A stretch of 64,000 nt of DNA from Paralithodes platypus (taxonomy: Eukaryota; Arthropoda; Malacostraca; Decapoda; Lithodidae). Every line of letters starts with the position of its first letter. The stretch's first letter is position 1. This document shows positions 52,088-63,879 of this stretch, in pieces. Location of the stretch: NCBI GenBank assembly GCA_032716605.1, contig CM064580.1, positions 36,431,392-36,495,391 on the forward strand, given 5' to 3'. The notes beneath the pieces are model-generated. The model was not told the DNA's origin, made no database searches, and saw only the letters and a program-made list of their open reading frames with translations. Made by a program: the position numbers and the translations under genes.

Positions 52088-52576
52088 TGTAACGGGAAGA
52101 AATTGTACTTTCCCTTTTGGTATATGTTGTAAGGTTTGACTTAACTGTAAGACTTTTTCCCCTTCATTCACTCTTCCCTATATTTAAGGGGAATGTATCG
52201 TTTAAGAAGGGTTAAGTAACCCTTGTCTATGTAAAGAGGGATTTAGCCTAGATCAGGAGGAGAACTAATATTCTCAAATCTATCTAAAATACTTTCAAGC
52301 CTAATTTATCCTTTCATCCCTTTTGTTATCCCATATAAAAATCCTTCCTTTTCGAATTTAGAGTAATGTCCCCTTGTGTAAAAAGACCGCCAATTCCTAC
52401 CCAAGCGACGCCACCCTTTGTGGTCACCCTCCCCTTTTTTGGCGGGATCCCTGGCACTGGCCCTCGGCCCCTCACTGTCGTGACCCCAGGCCTACGAGAA
52501 AGACACTTACCTAACCCCCAGTCTCTGTCATCATTCCCCGCTTCTTCTCCGGACTTAGGCTTCCTTTCCCTCCATT
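52088..52576 (+). repeat. Truncated 3' LTR of the second gypsy element
   Basis: TGTAACGGG start; nearly identical to 28044-28528 except an extra GGAGA-type repeat near 52256 and a few bases. It stops at CCCTCCATT, where the next element's remnant begins. Confidence 0.85.
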
Positions 52577-52650
52577 TTCTGATTATGCTTCTTTTTACTT
52601 CACCCTTGAGGCTCGAGGACGAGCCTATAATGAAGGAGAGGGAAGTAAAA
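52577..52650 (+). mobile_element. 3'-internal remnant of the next element, upstream of its first LTR
   Basis: TTCTGATTATGCTTCTTTTT...GGAGAGGGAAGTAAAA equals 59428-59501, the sequence before the 3' LTR. So the LTR at 52651 was once the 3' LTR of an earlier tandem copy, now truncated. The junction with the other family's LTR has a 2-base overlap (TT). Confidence 0.8.
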
Positions 52651-55600
52651 TGCCCCAGAACGAGAAGCCCACCACAGAAGCCACGAACGAACACCACACA
52701 GAAACACCAAAGGAAAGGTCCACAGAACGAAAGGACCAGCTGACCGAGCCAGCCATTTCAGACAGGCCCAAGCCCGCAGGGCTAAACAGCTCCAGGACGC
52801 ACCCATTTACCTTTTCTAAACTGACCATTTTCCACACCTCACGTACACTAACCCTCTCGTGTCCTACACTCTTAACTACAAAGATGATGAACAGGAATAT
52901 ACATTCATATTAAAAACACCCATGCCCTGTCCCGACGTTGAGCCAATGCCAACACATCAGACAGCCATAATTATATCTATGTATGTTCTTACATCCGAGA
53001 AGTAGATGTTATATATCTTAGAAGTTAAAACACCCACGCTTGTCCCTAGACCTCGTATATAATTTTCCATGACGAGTATAGATATATGTAACCTGTGCTC
53101 AGTCGCCCCTTGCATTGTTCCTCTAGTAACTAAGTCTATAATATTAACTGCCACCAGCATTGATACGACATAGCGGCACTGTCCTTGCTACAAAGATGAT
53201 GAACAGGAATATACATTCATATTAAAAACACCCATGCCCTGTCCCGACATTGAGCCAATGCCAACACATCAGACAGCCATAATTATATCTATGTATGTTC
53301 TTACATCCGAGAAGTAGATGTTATATATCTTAGAAGTTAAAACACCCACGCTTGTCCCTAGACCTCGTATATCATTTTCCATGACGAGTATAGATATATG
53401 TAACCCGTGCTCAGTTGCCCCTTGCATTGTTCCTCTAGTAACTAAGTCTATAATATTAACTGCCACCAGCATTGATGCGACATAGCGGCACTGTCCTTGT
53501 GTCGTATTGTGCCAAGTACAGATCAACCAGGTTTCATCACCTTATTAGGACGACGACTATAATGTCATCGTTCATCGATGTATGCAATCCTTAGGTTAAG
53601 TATTTTTATCCGCCATTGTGTTCACCTTTTTACATTTACTTTCCACAATTGTCATACGTCTTTCCCTTGCCTCCTTCGTATCCACAGTCCACACTACGCC
53701 AATTTACTTCGTGTCTTACACCTCTTACCCCAACCAGAGATTGTATAAGATAACCTGGTTACCAGTATCTGTCATAAGTACCCCGAAACAATAACTAAGT
53801 ACCCCTACGAACTGCCGCTGTTGTTGGTATATTTATATTTAATAGAAAACGCAGTTCCCAGGGCCAACTAATAATATCCATAACCCTCGGACTGATCACA
53901 TAACTCTATCTTTTCCAGACTCATATACCACCCCATAGTTGCATTCCCCGGTAGCATTTGGCTAACGTATTCTACTGCCTTTTCAAACTTCCATATCAAT
54001 TGTAGCCTAATGCCACCCCCACGCCCAGGGACCTTAGGGGCAAAATTTCCCTGTAGCCCTTGAACTCTCCCCCCCCCCCCCCCTCTCATTAAGACACCCG
54101 CGCTTCTCGACTCTTGTCCGACCTAGTCTCTCTCTCATACCTCTTGAAGATCCTTGAATTGTCCGTTGCTAACGCTCTCCAACCTTTTATATATATACTC
54201 CTATCCAGCCTACCTTCACTTAGTAGGCCAGAACAACATTAGAACTTTACTAGCCCCTTGCATGCCATCTATTCTCTTACAACACATTCACAACCCTGCA
54301 CCCAATGGTCGTCGGTGCGAGGCTAGCCGCCCCGCCAGTAACTAACTTCTATTGCCATACTTCCAGATAAATGTGGCAGAGTTAGCAACCCAGTCTCCAC
54401 CACATCCAGCAAACCCTACAATTAACAACCAGCCGAGTAAAACCAGCTAGCTAAGGCACCTTCGGTTTTGGTATTAAGGACACCCACATCTGTCTCATAC
54501 ACAGAGGGTTATTACAAACACTGGTGATATGGCAAGCCCCTAGCCACAGCCGCCGGACGACTATCACAGAGAGAGGGCGCCCAGCTCCCCCTTTTTGCCC
54601 ACCCAAGGAGGGAGACCCCCACCCCCGCGGAGGTATACCTGGCCCCTGTTTTGACTTTCGAGTCATTGCCAGGTAGCACAGGAATTCTTCCTATCAATGA
54701 ACTAACCATGCATGACTAACACCTTTACTAACCTCTATTAACTCACAATAAACCATTTACCTTTCTTGCATGCTCTGATCACTAAATTAGCACCTCAGCT
54801 ATACCATAGAATGAAGATTGAACAATCTAGAGAGACGGAGCGCTCCTATCACAGCTGTCCCCATCCTCCTCGCAAAGTAGATCCAGTCTCTCTCCCCTAA
54901 ATACTTCCAGTATAGCCAAAATAGTACCTCTTACTAAGGCTCAGTTATATGAAAATATAAAGGCTTTCCTATAGCCATGTGCCACAACAGTAAATACCAT
55001 CTTACCTAGTCTCCATATCTATTGAGAGCTCAAATAAGTCCATAAGACTCGAGATCCCTACTGTCTACAGGGTCCAGAACCGAGCCTATAAATCTAACTC
55101 CCGCCCCCAGTCAAATCAGTTGAAAGCTAGACACCAACCAGGGGTCACTACCCTGCAGTTAACTTCTAGCTCTGCCCTTGTGTTGTTCCGGAGTGAGATC
55201 CCAGAGCCGGCAGACTCCGTGGCAGATTTGGATAGAAGGACCTGCCCACGTATTTAAGAACTTCACACATATGGCCCCCTGGACGGCCGCGGAACCAGTC
55301 GTTAGCCCCCAACATCATGGACGCAAGATAACCAGGACCAGACCCATCAGATGCTACCCAAGATTCCCTTTAGCAGTACTACATATTACTGTGCTGTTTA
55401 GAGATTCACTAATTAATATTTCTAGGAAGTGGCTATCTCTTTGCCCCAGTATAATTCATATAACCATTCAATTAGGAAGTGCTAAGCTTATCAGTGTTCA
55501 TTATTTAACAGGCGATACTAACTCTCGTAATCAACCATATGCCCAGATATTATTACCTAGAAGGAAACCCTAGTGATATCTGAAGGTTCGCCCACTGATT

Positions 55601-56082
55601 TGCGTTCTATGTATTTCTGAGACAAGAATAGAAAACTTAGATCAGTACCCCCTGAGGTTACTAGAATTCCCGTGCTCTAAAATACGCGTGTCTAATCTAG
55701 TCTGTGAACTACTACTTGTGCACCAGAGCTACCAGTAATAAATCTAACAGTGAATATGATTCTATAAGTAACATTGATGGTCTTCGGTATATAAACCTGT
55801 TAAATCAAAGCCAGTGATCAGAAGATTAATACCTGAACGTTGGAAGTGGGAGACTAGGCTCCATCCAGATCCACTTATGCTAGTGTTGTTCGATTCTATT
55901 ATATTGTCTTACACAAGTATTCTGCAGTGGTATATCAATAAACGTGATCGTGTAACTTGCTACCATGTGTTTCTTTGTGTTCTCTATTCCTCATATCTTG
56001 TATTGTGCATGCAGCCTTATATACCCAGTCAATTAGAACTCACATTACCCAAGTTAAACCTGTAGAAAAACAGGGCATAACA
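52651..56082 (+). repeat. 5' LTR (3432 bp)
   Basis: Begins TGCCCCAGAACGAGAAGCCC, ends CTGTAGAAAAACAGGGCAT-AACA. It contains a 312-bp tandem duplication (52876-53187, 53188-53499) and a C13-14 run near 54070. The first ~270 bp are an open continuation of the frame crossing the internal/LTR border (see 59324). Short frames elsewhere in the LTR are not genes. Confidence 0.9.
52876..53499. repeat. 312-bp tandem duplication within the LTR
   Basis: CTACAAAGATGATGAACAGG...GCGGCACTGTCCTTG occurs twice in succession. The 3' LTR also has both units (59727-60038 and 60039-60333), the second with small deletions, so the duplication predates this insertion. Confidence 0.9.
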
Positions 56083-56105
56083 TTGGCGGCAGCGGTGGTT
56101 CTTGA
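56083..56105 (+). promoter_or_regulatory. Probable primer-binding site
   Basis: TTGGCGGCAGCGGTGGTTCT follows the LTR end directly and nearly equals the site at 32977, linking the two families. Confidence 0.6.
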
Positions 56106-56152
56106 TTCGGATAAAAGGTTGCATTACACTGCAAGTTTGGAACAGTAGAAGC

Positions 56153-57194
56153 ATGGCAACATCGCGAAATCTTCAGCCACTCGCACACATTCCCAAGTAT
56201 GATGTAAACACGTATGATATCACCAGTTACTTAGACATAATAAAGCCAGTGTACGATGTGGTACTTCATAATGACCGCGAAAAAATCGCCATGGCAATTT
56301 TGCATATTATACAGTTGGGAGAAGCCGTTTCCCAACTTGTTGATAAGCCTACCTTTAAAGAATTTATTCACCAAACTGTGACACAGAATACGCCAGAGTT
56401 TACCTGGAACCAGTTTCGATCCTTCGTGATCCGGACCTTAGATCCACTTTTTGGGTTGCCCCGTCGCCCCCAAAATAATAAAAGTCGACGAGATCAAGTA
56501 TGAAGGGGATATAAATGTGACCCTCATACAACTCTACAGATACGTGAGGACCACGTATAGCTATGAAGATTACGACCAACAAAATGAACTCTTATTCACC
56601 GCATTGCTAAACATCCTCCCACCCCACATCACCGCCCATCTCGACCCGTATGGCTTATTCGAAGAACATATGCTCTCCATCAGAGAAGAATGCCTACGCA
56701 GTTCGATGAATCTCCTATCCAACCCTTCAGCCCCTATCCAAGACTCCGTGCACCCTTCCAAAATGACTTCCGGTGAAAGTCCAACCCCAGTGCACTCTTC
56801 CTTGCCTCTATCCTCTCTGACCATCCCTAAATTTTCCCCTGCCCAGCCATCCACCAACGATCATCTTCCATCAATTGTGTTACCCCATAAACCCCATCCT
56901 TTTTCTATGCATGTCAAACAAACCCACCAACCCCAGATAACCACTAACCAGACCGTGACTGCCACCAAGAAGATTCCCAAAATTCGTCCTGTTAACAACC
57001 CCAAATCAATACATCAGTCCTCTACCAATAACCCCTGTTCTACACCTAACTCTTCCCCCACCAACCCTCCGCAGCCCCCCCAACAAGCCCCGTATTCTAG
57101 CTATGCCTACCTATGTAGGCCTACCACAACATATTTTCCCCATGACCCCAGAAATGTTCAGCTATCCCCCCCACCAACAAAATTTCCCTTGTGA
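56153..57194 (+). pseudogene. gag: Gag-like protein, frameshifted
   Basis: ATG at 56153 (MATSRNLQPL). IPKYDVNTYDITSYLDI and DREKIAMAILHI align with the gag at 33060, as does FTWNQFRSFVIRT. Near 56453-56460 the homology moves to another frame (+1), which continues KYEGDINVTL, NELLFTALLNILPPHI, and then a Pro/Thr/Ser-rich tail to TGA at 57192. The frameshift probably disables the capsid. No slippery site with a downstream stem was recognised here. Confidence 0.75.
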
Positions 57195-58420
57195 CAGTTT
57201 TCCGTCGGTAGCTTGTGACAGTTTTCAGTCAGTAGCCCCCTTCCACCCCCACACAATTCACACCCCTAGAAAACTTCGAAACCCCACACTTGACTCGCCC
57301 TCTCATGTCAAACAAACTCACCAGTCCCAGATAACCTCTAACCAGACCGAGACTCCCACCAAGAAAATTCCCCAAACTCGTCCTGTTAACAACCCCAAAT
57401 CAGTACATCACTCCTCCCTCAATAACCCATGTCCTATGCCTAACTCTGCCCCCACTAATCCTCCCCAGTCCCACATAACCTTTAACCAGACCGAGACTGA
57501 CACCAAGAAAATTCCCCAAATTCGTCCTGTTAACAACCCCAAATCAATACATCAGTCCTCTACCAATAACCCCTGTTCTACACCTAACTCTTCCCCCACC
57601 AACCCGCCGCAGTCCCCCCAACAAATCCCGTTTCCTAACTCGCTCACCTCTCACCACCCTGACCCTCCCACACCCACCGTTAATCCTCCCCTCACGCGTG
57701 ACGACCTAGGGACCCAACTATGTTCCCCCCCCTTCCCCCAGAAATACTCAGCTATTCGCCCACCAACAAAATCTCCCTTGTGACAGTTTTCCATCAGTAG
57801 CTCCCTTCCACCCCCCCACAATTCACACCCCTAATAAACTTCAAAACCCCACACTTGACGCACCCCCTCATGGCAGACAAACCCACCAATCCCATATAAC
57901 CTCTAAACAAACCGTCACTGCCACCGACACACCCCACCACTCTGATCCTCCCACACGCGCCGTTAATCCCCCCCTCACGCGTGACTCCCACCAAAGTGAT
58001 TTCCCCCCCCTTGTGCGTACCGAACACCTGCTCACCAGTCGGTCCCCCACCATCATGAGCCCAGCTAAACTTTCAACCTCCACCAATTCCCACCAACAAA
58101 ATTTCCCTTGTGACAGTTTTCCGTCAGTAGCTCCCTTCCACTCCCCCACAATTCACACCCCTAATAAACTTCAAAACCCCACACTTGACTCACCCCCTCA
58201 TGACAGACAAACCCACCAACCCCAGATAACCTCTAAACAAACCGTCACTGCCACCGACACACCCCACCACTCTGATCCTCCCACACGCGCCGTTAACCCC
58301 CCCCCTCACGCGTGACCCCCACCAAAGTGGTTTCCCCCCCCCTCATGCGTACCGAACACCTGCTCACCAGTCGGTCCCCCACCATCATGAGCCCAGCTAA
58401 ACTTTCAACCTCCCCCTCTT
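56900..58420 (+). repeat. Interleaved block repeats coding proline-rich sequence
   Basis: Three block types recur: 'accaagaaaattcccc.aa.tcgtcctgttaac' (about 56965, 57358, 57500), 'cttgtgacagttttccgtc.gtagc' plus 'ttcacacccctaa' (57185, 57778, 58106), and 'cacgcgccgttaa.cccccc' plus 'accgaacacctgctcacc' (57955, 58285). Frames shift between blocks, so the coding unity is lost. It resembles in composition the Pro-rich region after integrase in the 34088 Pol. Confidence 0.7.
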
Positions 58421-59323
58421 CACCGTTACCCCCCCCCCCCCCAATTCCACCCCCCAAGATCCCGCTCGACAAAATACCACTCCCATCCCAATCCAACCAC
58501 AAAACTTTTTCCACCTTGGCTAAACCCCAAAATACTCTCTCTCTCGCCCCAAACATAATCAACCTCTCAACTTCAACCACTCCTCGAAATCCCATCCATG
58601 TCTCTCCCGAAAATAAAATCAGTCCAAATTCAACCCCTCTCAAACCACAACCCTGCCTGCCCAGACCCCCCCCCCCCCCACCATCTCCCTATCAAATCCC
58701 CACACCCCAAACCTCCAGATCATAGTAAACTCTCAACCTTCAGCCTTACTCACCCTTCCCCAAACCCCACTCACGATCACAACTCTCTACACAATTCAAC
58801 CCCTCCCCAGCACCAACCTCTTCCGCAACAACAACCCCGACTCGACCTGCCCATTTCATCTTTAAAACCCCCCGACCGAAACCACTTAGACCCCCCTCCA
58901 AAACTGGCCCCGGGCCAGATCGCCCCCAGACCCACATTCCTAACGACAAGAACTAACGGTAGATCCACCCCAATATTCACTTAAAATCAGGATTGGTAGA
59001 GGAGGTGGGTCATGCCGGCTCGTCCACAGTCCAGCCTCCCTACCACTCTTGACCTAGATTCCTAGCTTCACTTCCCATTAAAATGTATAATTTTTTCATT
59101 CATTCATTCATTCATGATGAGGATATTATTGTACTTGATTTTTTTATTGTTTTCAATTCCTAAGCGATTGGGCATGATTCTATAAATTTACATGTTTTCC
59201 ATATACTGTATATATTATTTTTTTCCCTTAGTCATACTACTTTTCTTGTTACCTACACTTTTCTGACAATCTTTTAAATTTGCTTTATACATTGTTAAAC
59301 ACCTTACCTCTTCTTAATTTCCT
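58421..59323 (+). other. C-rich low-complexity internal sequence, then AT-rich spacer
   Basis: To ~58984 the plus strand remains Pro/Thr/Ser-coding in short frames with C runs. From 58985 it is AT-rich with (CATT)n near 59098-59113. A ~75-bp direct repeat, TTTACATGTTTTCCATATAC...TACTTTTCTTGTT, occurs at 59186 and 59353. Confidence 0.5.
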
Positions 59324-59764
59324 GTGTTCTTAATTATCTGTCCTTTCTTAAATTTACATGTTTTCCATATACTGTATATATTATTTTTTTCCCTTAGTCA
59401 TACTACTTTTCTTGTTAACCTACACTTTTCTGACTATGCTTCTTTTTACTTCACCCTTGAGGCTCGAGGACGAGCCTATAATGAAGGAGAGGGAAGTAAA
59501 ATGCCCCAGAACGAGAAGCCCACCACAGAAGCCACGAACGAACACCACACAGAAACACCAAAGGAAAGGTCCACAGAACGAAAGGACCAGCTGACTGAGC
59601 CAGCCATTTCAGACAGGCCCAAGCCCGCAGGGCTAAACAGCTCCAGGACGCACCCATTTACCTTTTCTAAACTGACCATTTTCCACACCTCACGTACACT
59701 AACCCTCTCGTGTCCTACACTCTTAACTACAAAGATGATGAACAGGAATATACATTCATATTAA
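59324..59764 (+). CDS. Frame crossing the internal/3' LTR border
   Basis: An open frame reads FYFTLEARGRAYNEGEGSK across the polypurine tract, then continues 87 codons into the LTR (MPQNEKPTTEATNEHHTETP...) to a stop near 59762. The FY.L..RGR...EGS segment matches the corresponding place in the 34088 Pol (FYLQSRGRDFHEEEGS). Upstream it is hydrophobic and may not be translated from 59324; there is no clear ATG. Function unknown. Confidence 0.5.
   Translation: MFLIICPFLNLHVFHILYILFFSLSHTTFLVNLHFSDYASFYFTLEARGRAYNEGEGSKMPQNEKPTTEATNEHHTETPKERSTERKDQLTEPAISDRPKPAGLNSSRTHPFTFSKLTIFHTSRTLTLSCPTLLTTKMMNRNIHSY
59483..59501 (+). promoter_or_regulatory. Polypurine tract
   Basis: GAAGGAGAGGGAAGTAAAA abuts the TG of the 3' LTR; also present at 52632-52650. 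Confidence 0.8.
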
Positions 59765-62581
59765 AAACACCCATGCCCTGTCCCGACGTTGAGCCAATGC
59801 CAACACATCAGACAGCCATAATTATATCTATGTATGTTCTTACATCCGAGAAGTAGATGTTATATATCTTAGAAGTTAAAACACCCACGCTTGTCCCTAG
59901 ACCTCGTATATAATTTTCCATGACGAGTATAGATATATGTAACCTGTGCTCAGTCGCCCCTTGCATTGTTCCTCTAGTAACTAAGTCTATAATATTAACT
60001 GCCACCAGCATTGATACGACATAGCGGCACTGTCCTTGCTACAAAGATGATGAACAGGAATATACATTCATATTAAAAACACCCATGCCCTGTCCCGACG
60101 TTGAGCCAATGCCAACACATCAGACAGCCATAATTATATCTATGTATGTTCTTACATCCGAGAAGTAGATGTTATATCTTAGAAGTTAAAACACCCACGC
60201 TTGTCCCTAGACCTCGTATATCATTTTCCATGACGAGTATAGATATATGTAACCCGTGCTCAGTTGCCCCTTGCAACTGTCTATAATATTAACTGCCACC
60301 AGCATTGATGCGACATAGCGGCACTGTCCTTGTGTCGTATTGTGCCAAGTACAGATCAACCAGGTTTCATCACCTTATTAGGACGACGACTATAATGTCA
60401 TCGTTCATCGATGTATGCAATCCTTAGGTTAAGTATTTTTATCCGCCATTGTGTTCACCTTTTTACATTTACTTTCCACAATTGTCATACGTCTTCCCCT
60501 TGCCTCCTTCGTATCCACAGTCCACACTACGCCAATTTACTTCGTGTCTTACACCTCTTACCCCAACCAGAGATTGTATAAGATAACCTGGTTACCAGTA
60601 TCTGTCATAAGTACCCCGAAACAATAACTAAGTACCCCTACGAACTGCCGCTGTTGTTGGTATATTTATATTTAATAGAAAACGCAGTTCCCAGGGCCAA
60701 CTAATAATATCCATAACCCTCGGACTGATCACATAACTCTATCTTTTCCAGACTCATATACCACCCCATAGTTGCATTCCCCGGTAGCATTTGGCTAACG
60801 TATTCTACTGCCTTTTCAAACTTCCATATCAATTGTAGCCTAATGCCACCCCCACGCCCAGGGATCTTAGGGGCAAAATTTCCCTGTAGCCCTTGAACTC
60901 TCCCCCCCCCCCCCCCTCTCATTAAGACACCCGCGCATCTCGACTCTTGTCCGACCTAGTCTCTCTCTCATACCTCTTGAAGATCCTTGAATTGTCCGTT
61001 GCTAACGCTCTCCAACCTTTTATATATATACTCCTATCCAGCCTACCTTCACTTAGTAGGCCAGAACAACATTAGAACTTTACTAGCCCCTTGCATGCCA
61101 TCTATTCTCTTACAACACATTCACAACCCTGCACCCAATGGTCGTCGGTGCGAGGCTAGCCGCCCCGCCAGTAACTAACTTCTATTGCCATACTTCCAGA
61201 TAAATGTGGCAGAGTTAGCAACCCAGTCTCCACCACATCCAGCAAACCCTACAATTAACAACCAGCCGAGTAAAACCAGCTAGCTAAGGCACCTTCGGTT
61301 TTGGTATTAAGGACACCCACATCTGTCTCATACACAGAGGGTTATTACAAACACTGGTGATATGGCAAGCCCCTAGCCACAGCCGCCGGACGACTATCAC
61401 AGAGAGAGGGCGCCCAGCTCCCCCTTTTTGCCCACCCGAGGAGGGAGACCCCCACCCCCGCGGAGGTATACCTGGCCCCTGTTTTGACTTTCGAGTCATT
61501 GCCAGGTAGCACAGGAATTCTTCCTATCAATGAACTAACCATGCATGACTAACACCTTTACTAACCTCTATTAACTCACAATAAACCATTTACCTTTCTT
61601 GCATGCTCTGATCACTAAATTAGCACCTCAGCTATACCATAGAATGAAGATTGAACAATCTAGAGAGACGCTCCTATCACAGCTGTCCCCATCCTCCTCG
61701 CAAAGTAGATCCAGTCTCTCTCCCCTAAATACTTCCAGTATAGCCAAAATAGTACCTCTTACTAAGGCTCAGTTATATGAAAATATAAAGGCTTTCCTAT
61801 AGCCATGTGCCACAACAGTAAATACCATCTTACCTAGTCTCCATATCTATTGAGAGCTCAAATAAGTCCATAAGACTCGAGATCCCTACTGTCTACAGGG
61901 TCCAGAACCGAGCCTATAAATCTAACTCCCGCCCCCAGTCAAATCAGTTGAAAGCTAGACACCAACCAGGGGTCACTACCCTGCAGTTAACTTCTAGCTC
62001 TGCCCTTGTGTTGTTCCGGAGTGAGATCCCAGAGCCGGCAGACTCCGTGGCAGATTTGGATAGAAGGACCTGCCCACGTATTTAAGAACTTCACACATAT
62101 GGGCCCCCTGGACGGCCGCGGAACCAGTCGTTAGCCCCCAACATCATGGACGCAAGATAACCAGGACCAGACCCATCAGATGCTACCCAAGATTCCCTTT
62201 AGCAGTACTACATATTACTGTGCTGTTTAGAGATTCACTAATTAATATTTCTAGGAAGTGGCTATCTCTTTGCCCCAGTATAATTCATATAACCATTCAA
62301 TTAGGTGCTAAGCTTATCAGTGTTCATTATTTAACAGGCGATACTAACTCTCGTAATCAACCATATGCCCAGATATTATTACCTAGAAGGAAACCCTAGT
62401 GATATCTGAAGGTTCGCCCACTGATTTGCGTTCTATGTATTTCTGAGACAAGAATAGAAAACTTAGATCAGTACCCCCTGAGGTTACTAGAATTCCCGTG
62501 CTCTAAAATACGCGTGTCTAATCTAGTCTGTGAACTACTACTTGTGCACCAGAGCTACAAGTAAGAAATCTAACAGTGAAT

Positions 62582-63240
62582 ACCTTACAGACTATCCAAA
62601 ACAAAGCCCTGAAGATCATTACAGGCTGCACAGCTACTGCACCCACAGATCATCTACATCAAGAAACCAAAATCCTCAAAGTTAAAGACCATCTGGACAT
62701 GAGAGGCACTCAATTACTGGCAGCAGCCTCCACGAACCAAGACCACCCACTAAACTACATGGCAACAGACCCACAGACACCAAGAAATATCAAAACAACA
62801 CCCAGCACACGGTATCACACACAGTTATTGTCCTCTCTCCCTCCCTGCCCACCCCGAACCAACTTCCAGAAGCACATCCATATCTCTCGCCAATCCATCC
62901 ACTCACTCACAGACAACACGCAGCTGCATGCACGACCTCCCGAAATCCATCCTTCCGAATCCTCCCTCCCTCGTGAGGACAGAGTCCACCTGGCCAGGCT
63001 GAGATGCGGACACCATCCAGCTCTCCTGAGCTATCAGAAGAGACTGGATGACTCCGTTGTCGACGCCTGCCCGGGATGTAACACAGCACCCCATACCATT
63101 AAACACATCATAGAAGACTGCATTTCACACAACCACTTACGCCAACAACACAACCTACACTCAATGAGAGCTCTGTGGGAAAGCCCGATCGTGGCCATGG
63201 CCTTCCTCAGGGACTCGGGGCTGTTCGGCCAGGCAGCTTA
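62582..63240 (+). pseudogene. C-terminal part of LINE RT with zinc motif
   Basis: Reads LQTIQNKALKIITGC..., HLARLRCGHHPALLSYQKRL, CPGC...HTIKHIIEDC, ending FGQAA before TAG. Over 95% like 8050-8716 by eye. No catalytic RT core. The first codons come from the flank. Confidence 0.88.
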
Positions 63241-63261
63241 GGGAACAACAACAACAACAAC
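62582..63261 (+). mobile_element. 5'-truncated (AAC)n LINE inserted in the 3' LTR
   Basis: The target duplication AACAGTGAAT (62572-62581 and 63262-63271) flanks the insert, and the uninterrupted site is seen in the 5' LTR near 55752. The tail is (AAC)n. It is the same family as 7356-9142. Confidence 0.92.
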
Positions 63262-63598
63262 AACAGTGAATATGATTCTATAAGTAACATTGATGGTCTT
63301 CGGTATATAAACCTGTTAAATCAAAGCCAGTGATCAGAAGATTAATACCTGAACGTTGGAAGTGGGAGATTAGGCTCCATCCAGATCCACTTATGCTAGT
63401 GTTGTTCGATTCTATTATATTGTCTTACACAAGTATTCTGCAGTGGTATATCAATAAACGTGATCGTGTAACTTGCTACCATTTGTTTCTTTGTGTTCTC
63501 TATTCCTCATATCTTGTATTGTGCATGCAGCCTTATATACCCAGTCAATTAGAACTCACATTACCCAAGTTAAACCTGTAGAAAAACAGGGCATAACA

Positions 63599-63879
63599 CC
63601 CGGGTTAACAATTTAGTTTAGTTTAGCTTACCATTATTAATTATTTGTTTTTAGTTTATGAGGGACCGCCCGTTTTCTACTATCCAAAAGCTCACTATTA
63701 CCTAATGTAGAATACATAATTCATACGTCGTACGGGCTTGTATATCTAATTTATATGTAAATACTTGCTTGTGTACCTAACTCATGTGTTACTATACTTG
63801 TTTTTAAATGTATGTGTAACTGTCCTGCCCAGTTTGGAGAGAACCTACTTCCAGTCCAGTTATAAAACCTGGCATAACA
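63599..63879 (+). repeat. Probable 3' end of a third related LTR
   Basis: Ends CCAGTTATAAAACCTGGCAT-AACA at 63879, the same hairpin-plus-CATAACA end as the LTRs at 32976 and 56082, but the rest differs. Its start is not identifiable. Confidence 0.5.

Larger units (their letters stand above)
46070..52576 (+). mobile_element. Second Ty3/gypsy element, internally decayed, LTRs incomplete
   Basis: A primer-site-like GTGGTGTGCAGCGGTGCGAT follows the LTR end. Gag (46450-47808), Pol (47809-50202, continuing beyond a stop), integrase in a shifted frame (to 51434), a 3' untranslated region (51435-52087), then an LTR start at 52088 cut at 52576. It is unrelated in detail to the element at 30784. One in-frame TGA and one frameshift in pol make it inactive unless the lesions are suppressed. 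Confidence 0.88.
52651..63598 (+). mobile_element. Non-autonomous LTR element with ~3.4-kb LTRs
   Basis: LTRs 52651-56082 and 59502-63598 (the latter includes a 680-bp LINE insertion) are nearly identical, TG...CA. The 3.4-kb internal region has a primer site like that of the 30784 element, a broken gag, long proline-rich repeats and a purine tract, but no protease, RT, RNase H or integrase. It probably depends on a relative of the 30784 element, whose gag and leader it resembles. No target duplication is visible. Confidence 0.88.
59502..63598 (+). repeat. 3' LTR, interrupted by a LINE
   Basis: Same as the 5' LTR apart from small indels (for example near 60175, 60275, 61670, 62305) and a 680-bp LINE insertion. 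Without it the length is ~3.41 kb. Confidence 0.9.

Noticed and set aside
56451..56465. Programmed frameshift in the gag of the non-autonomous element
   Set aside because: The shift needed is +1, with no recognised slippery site or adjacent stem; a simple indel is likelier.
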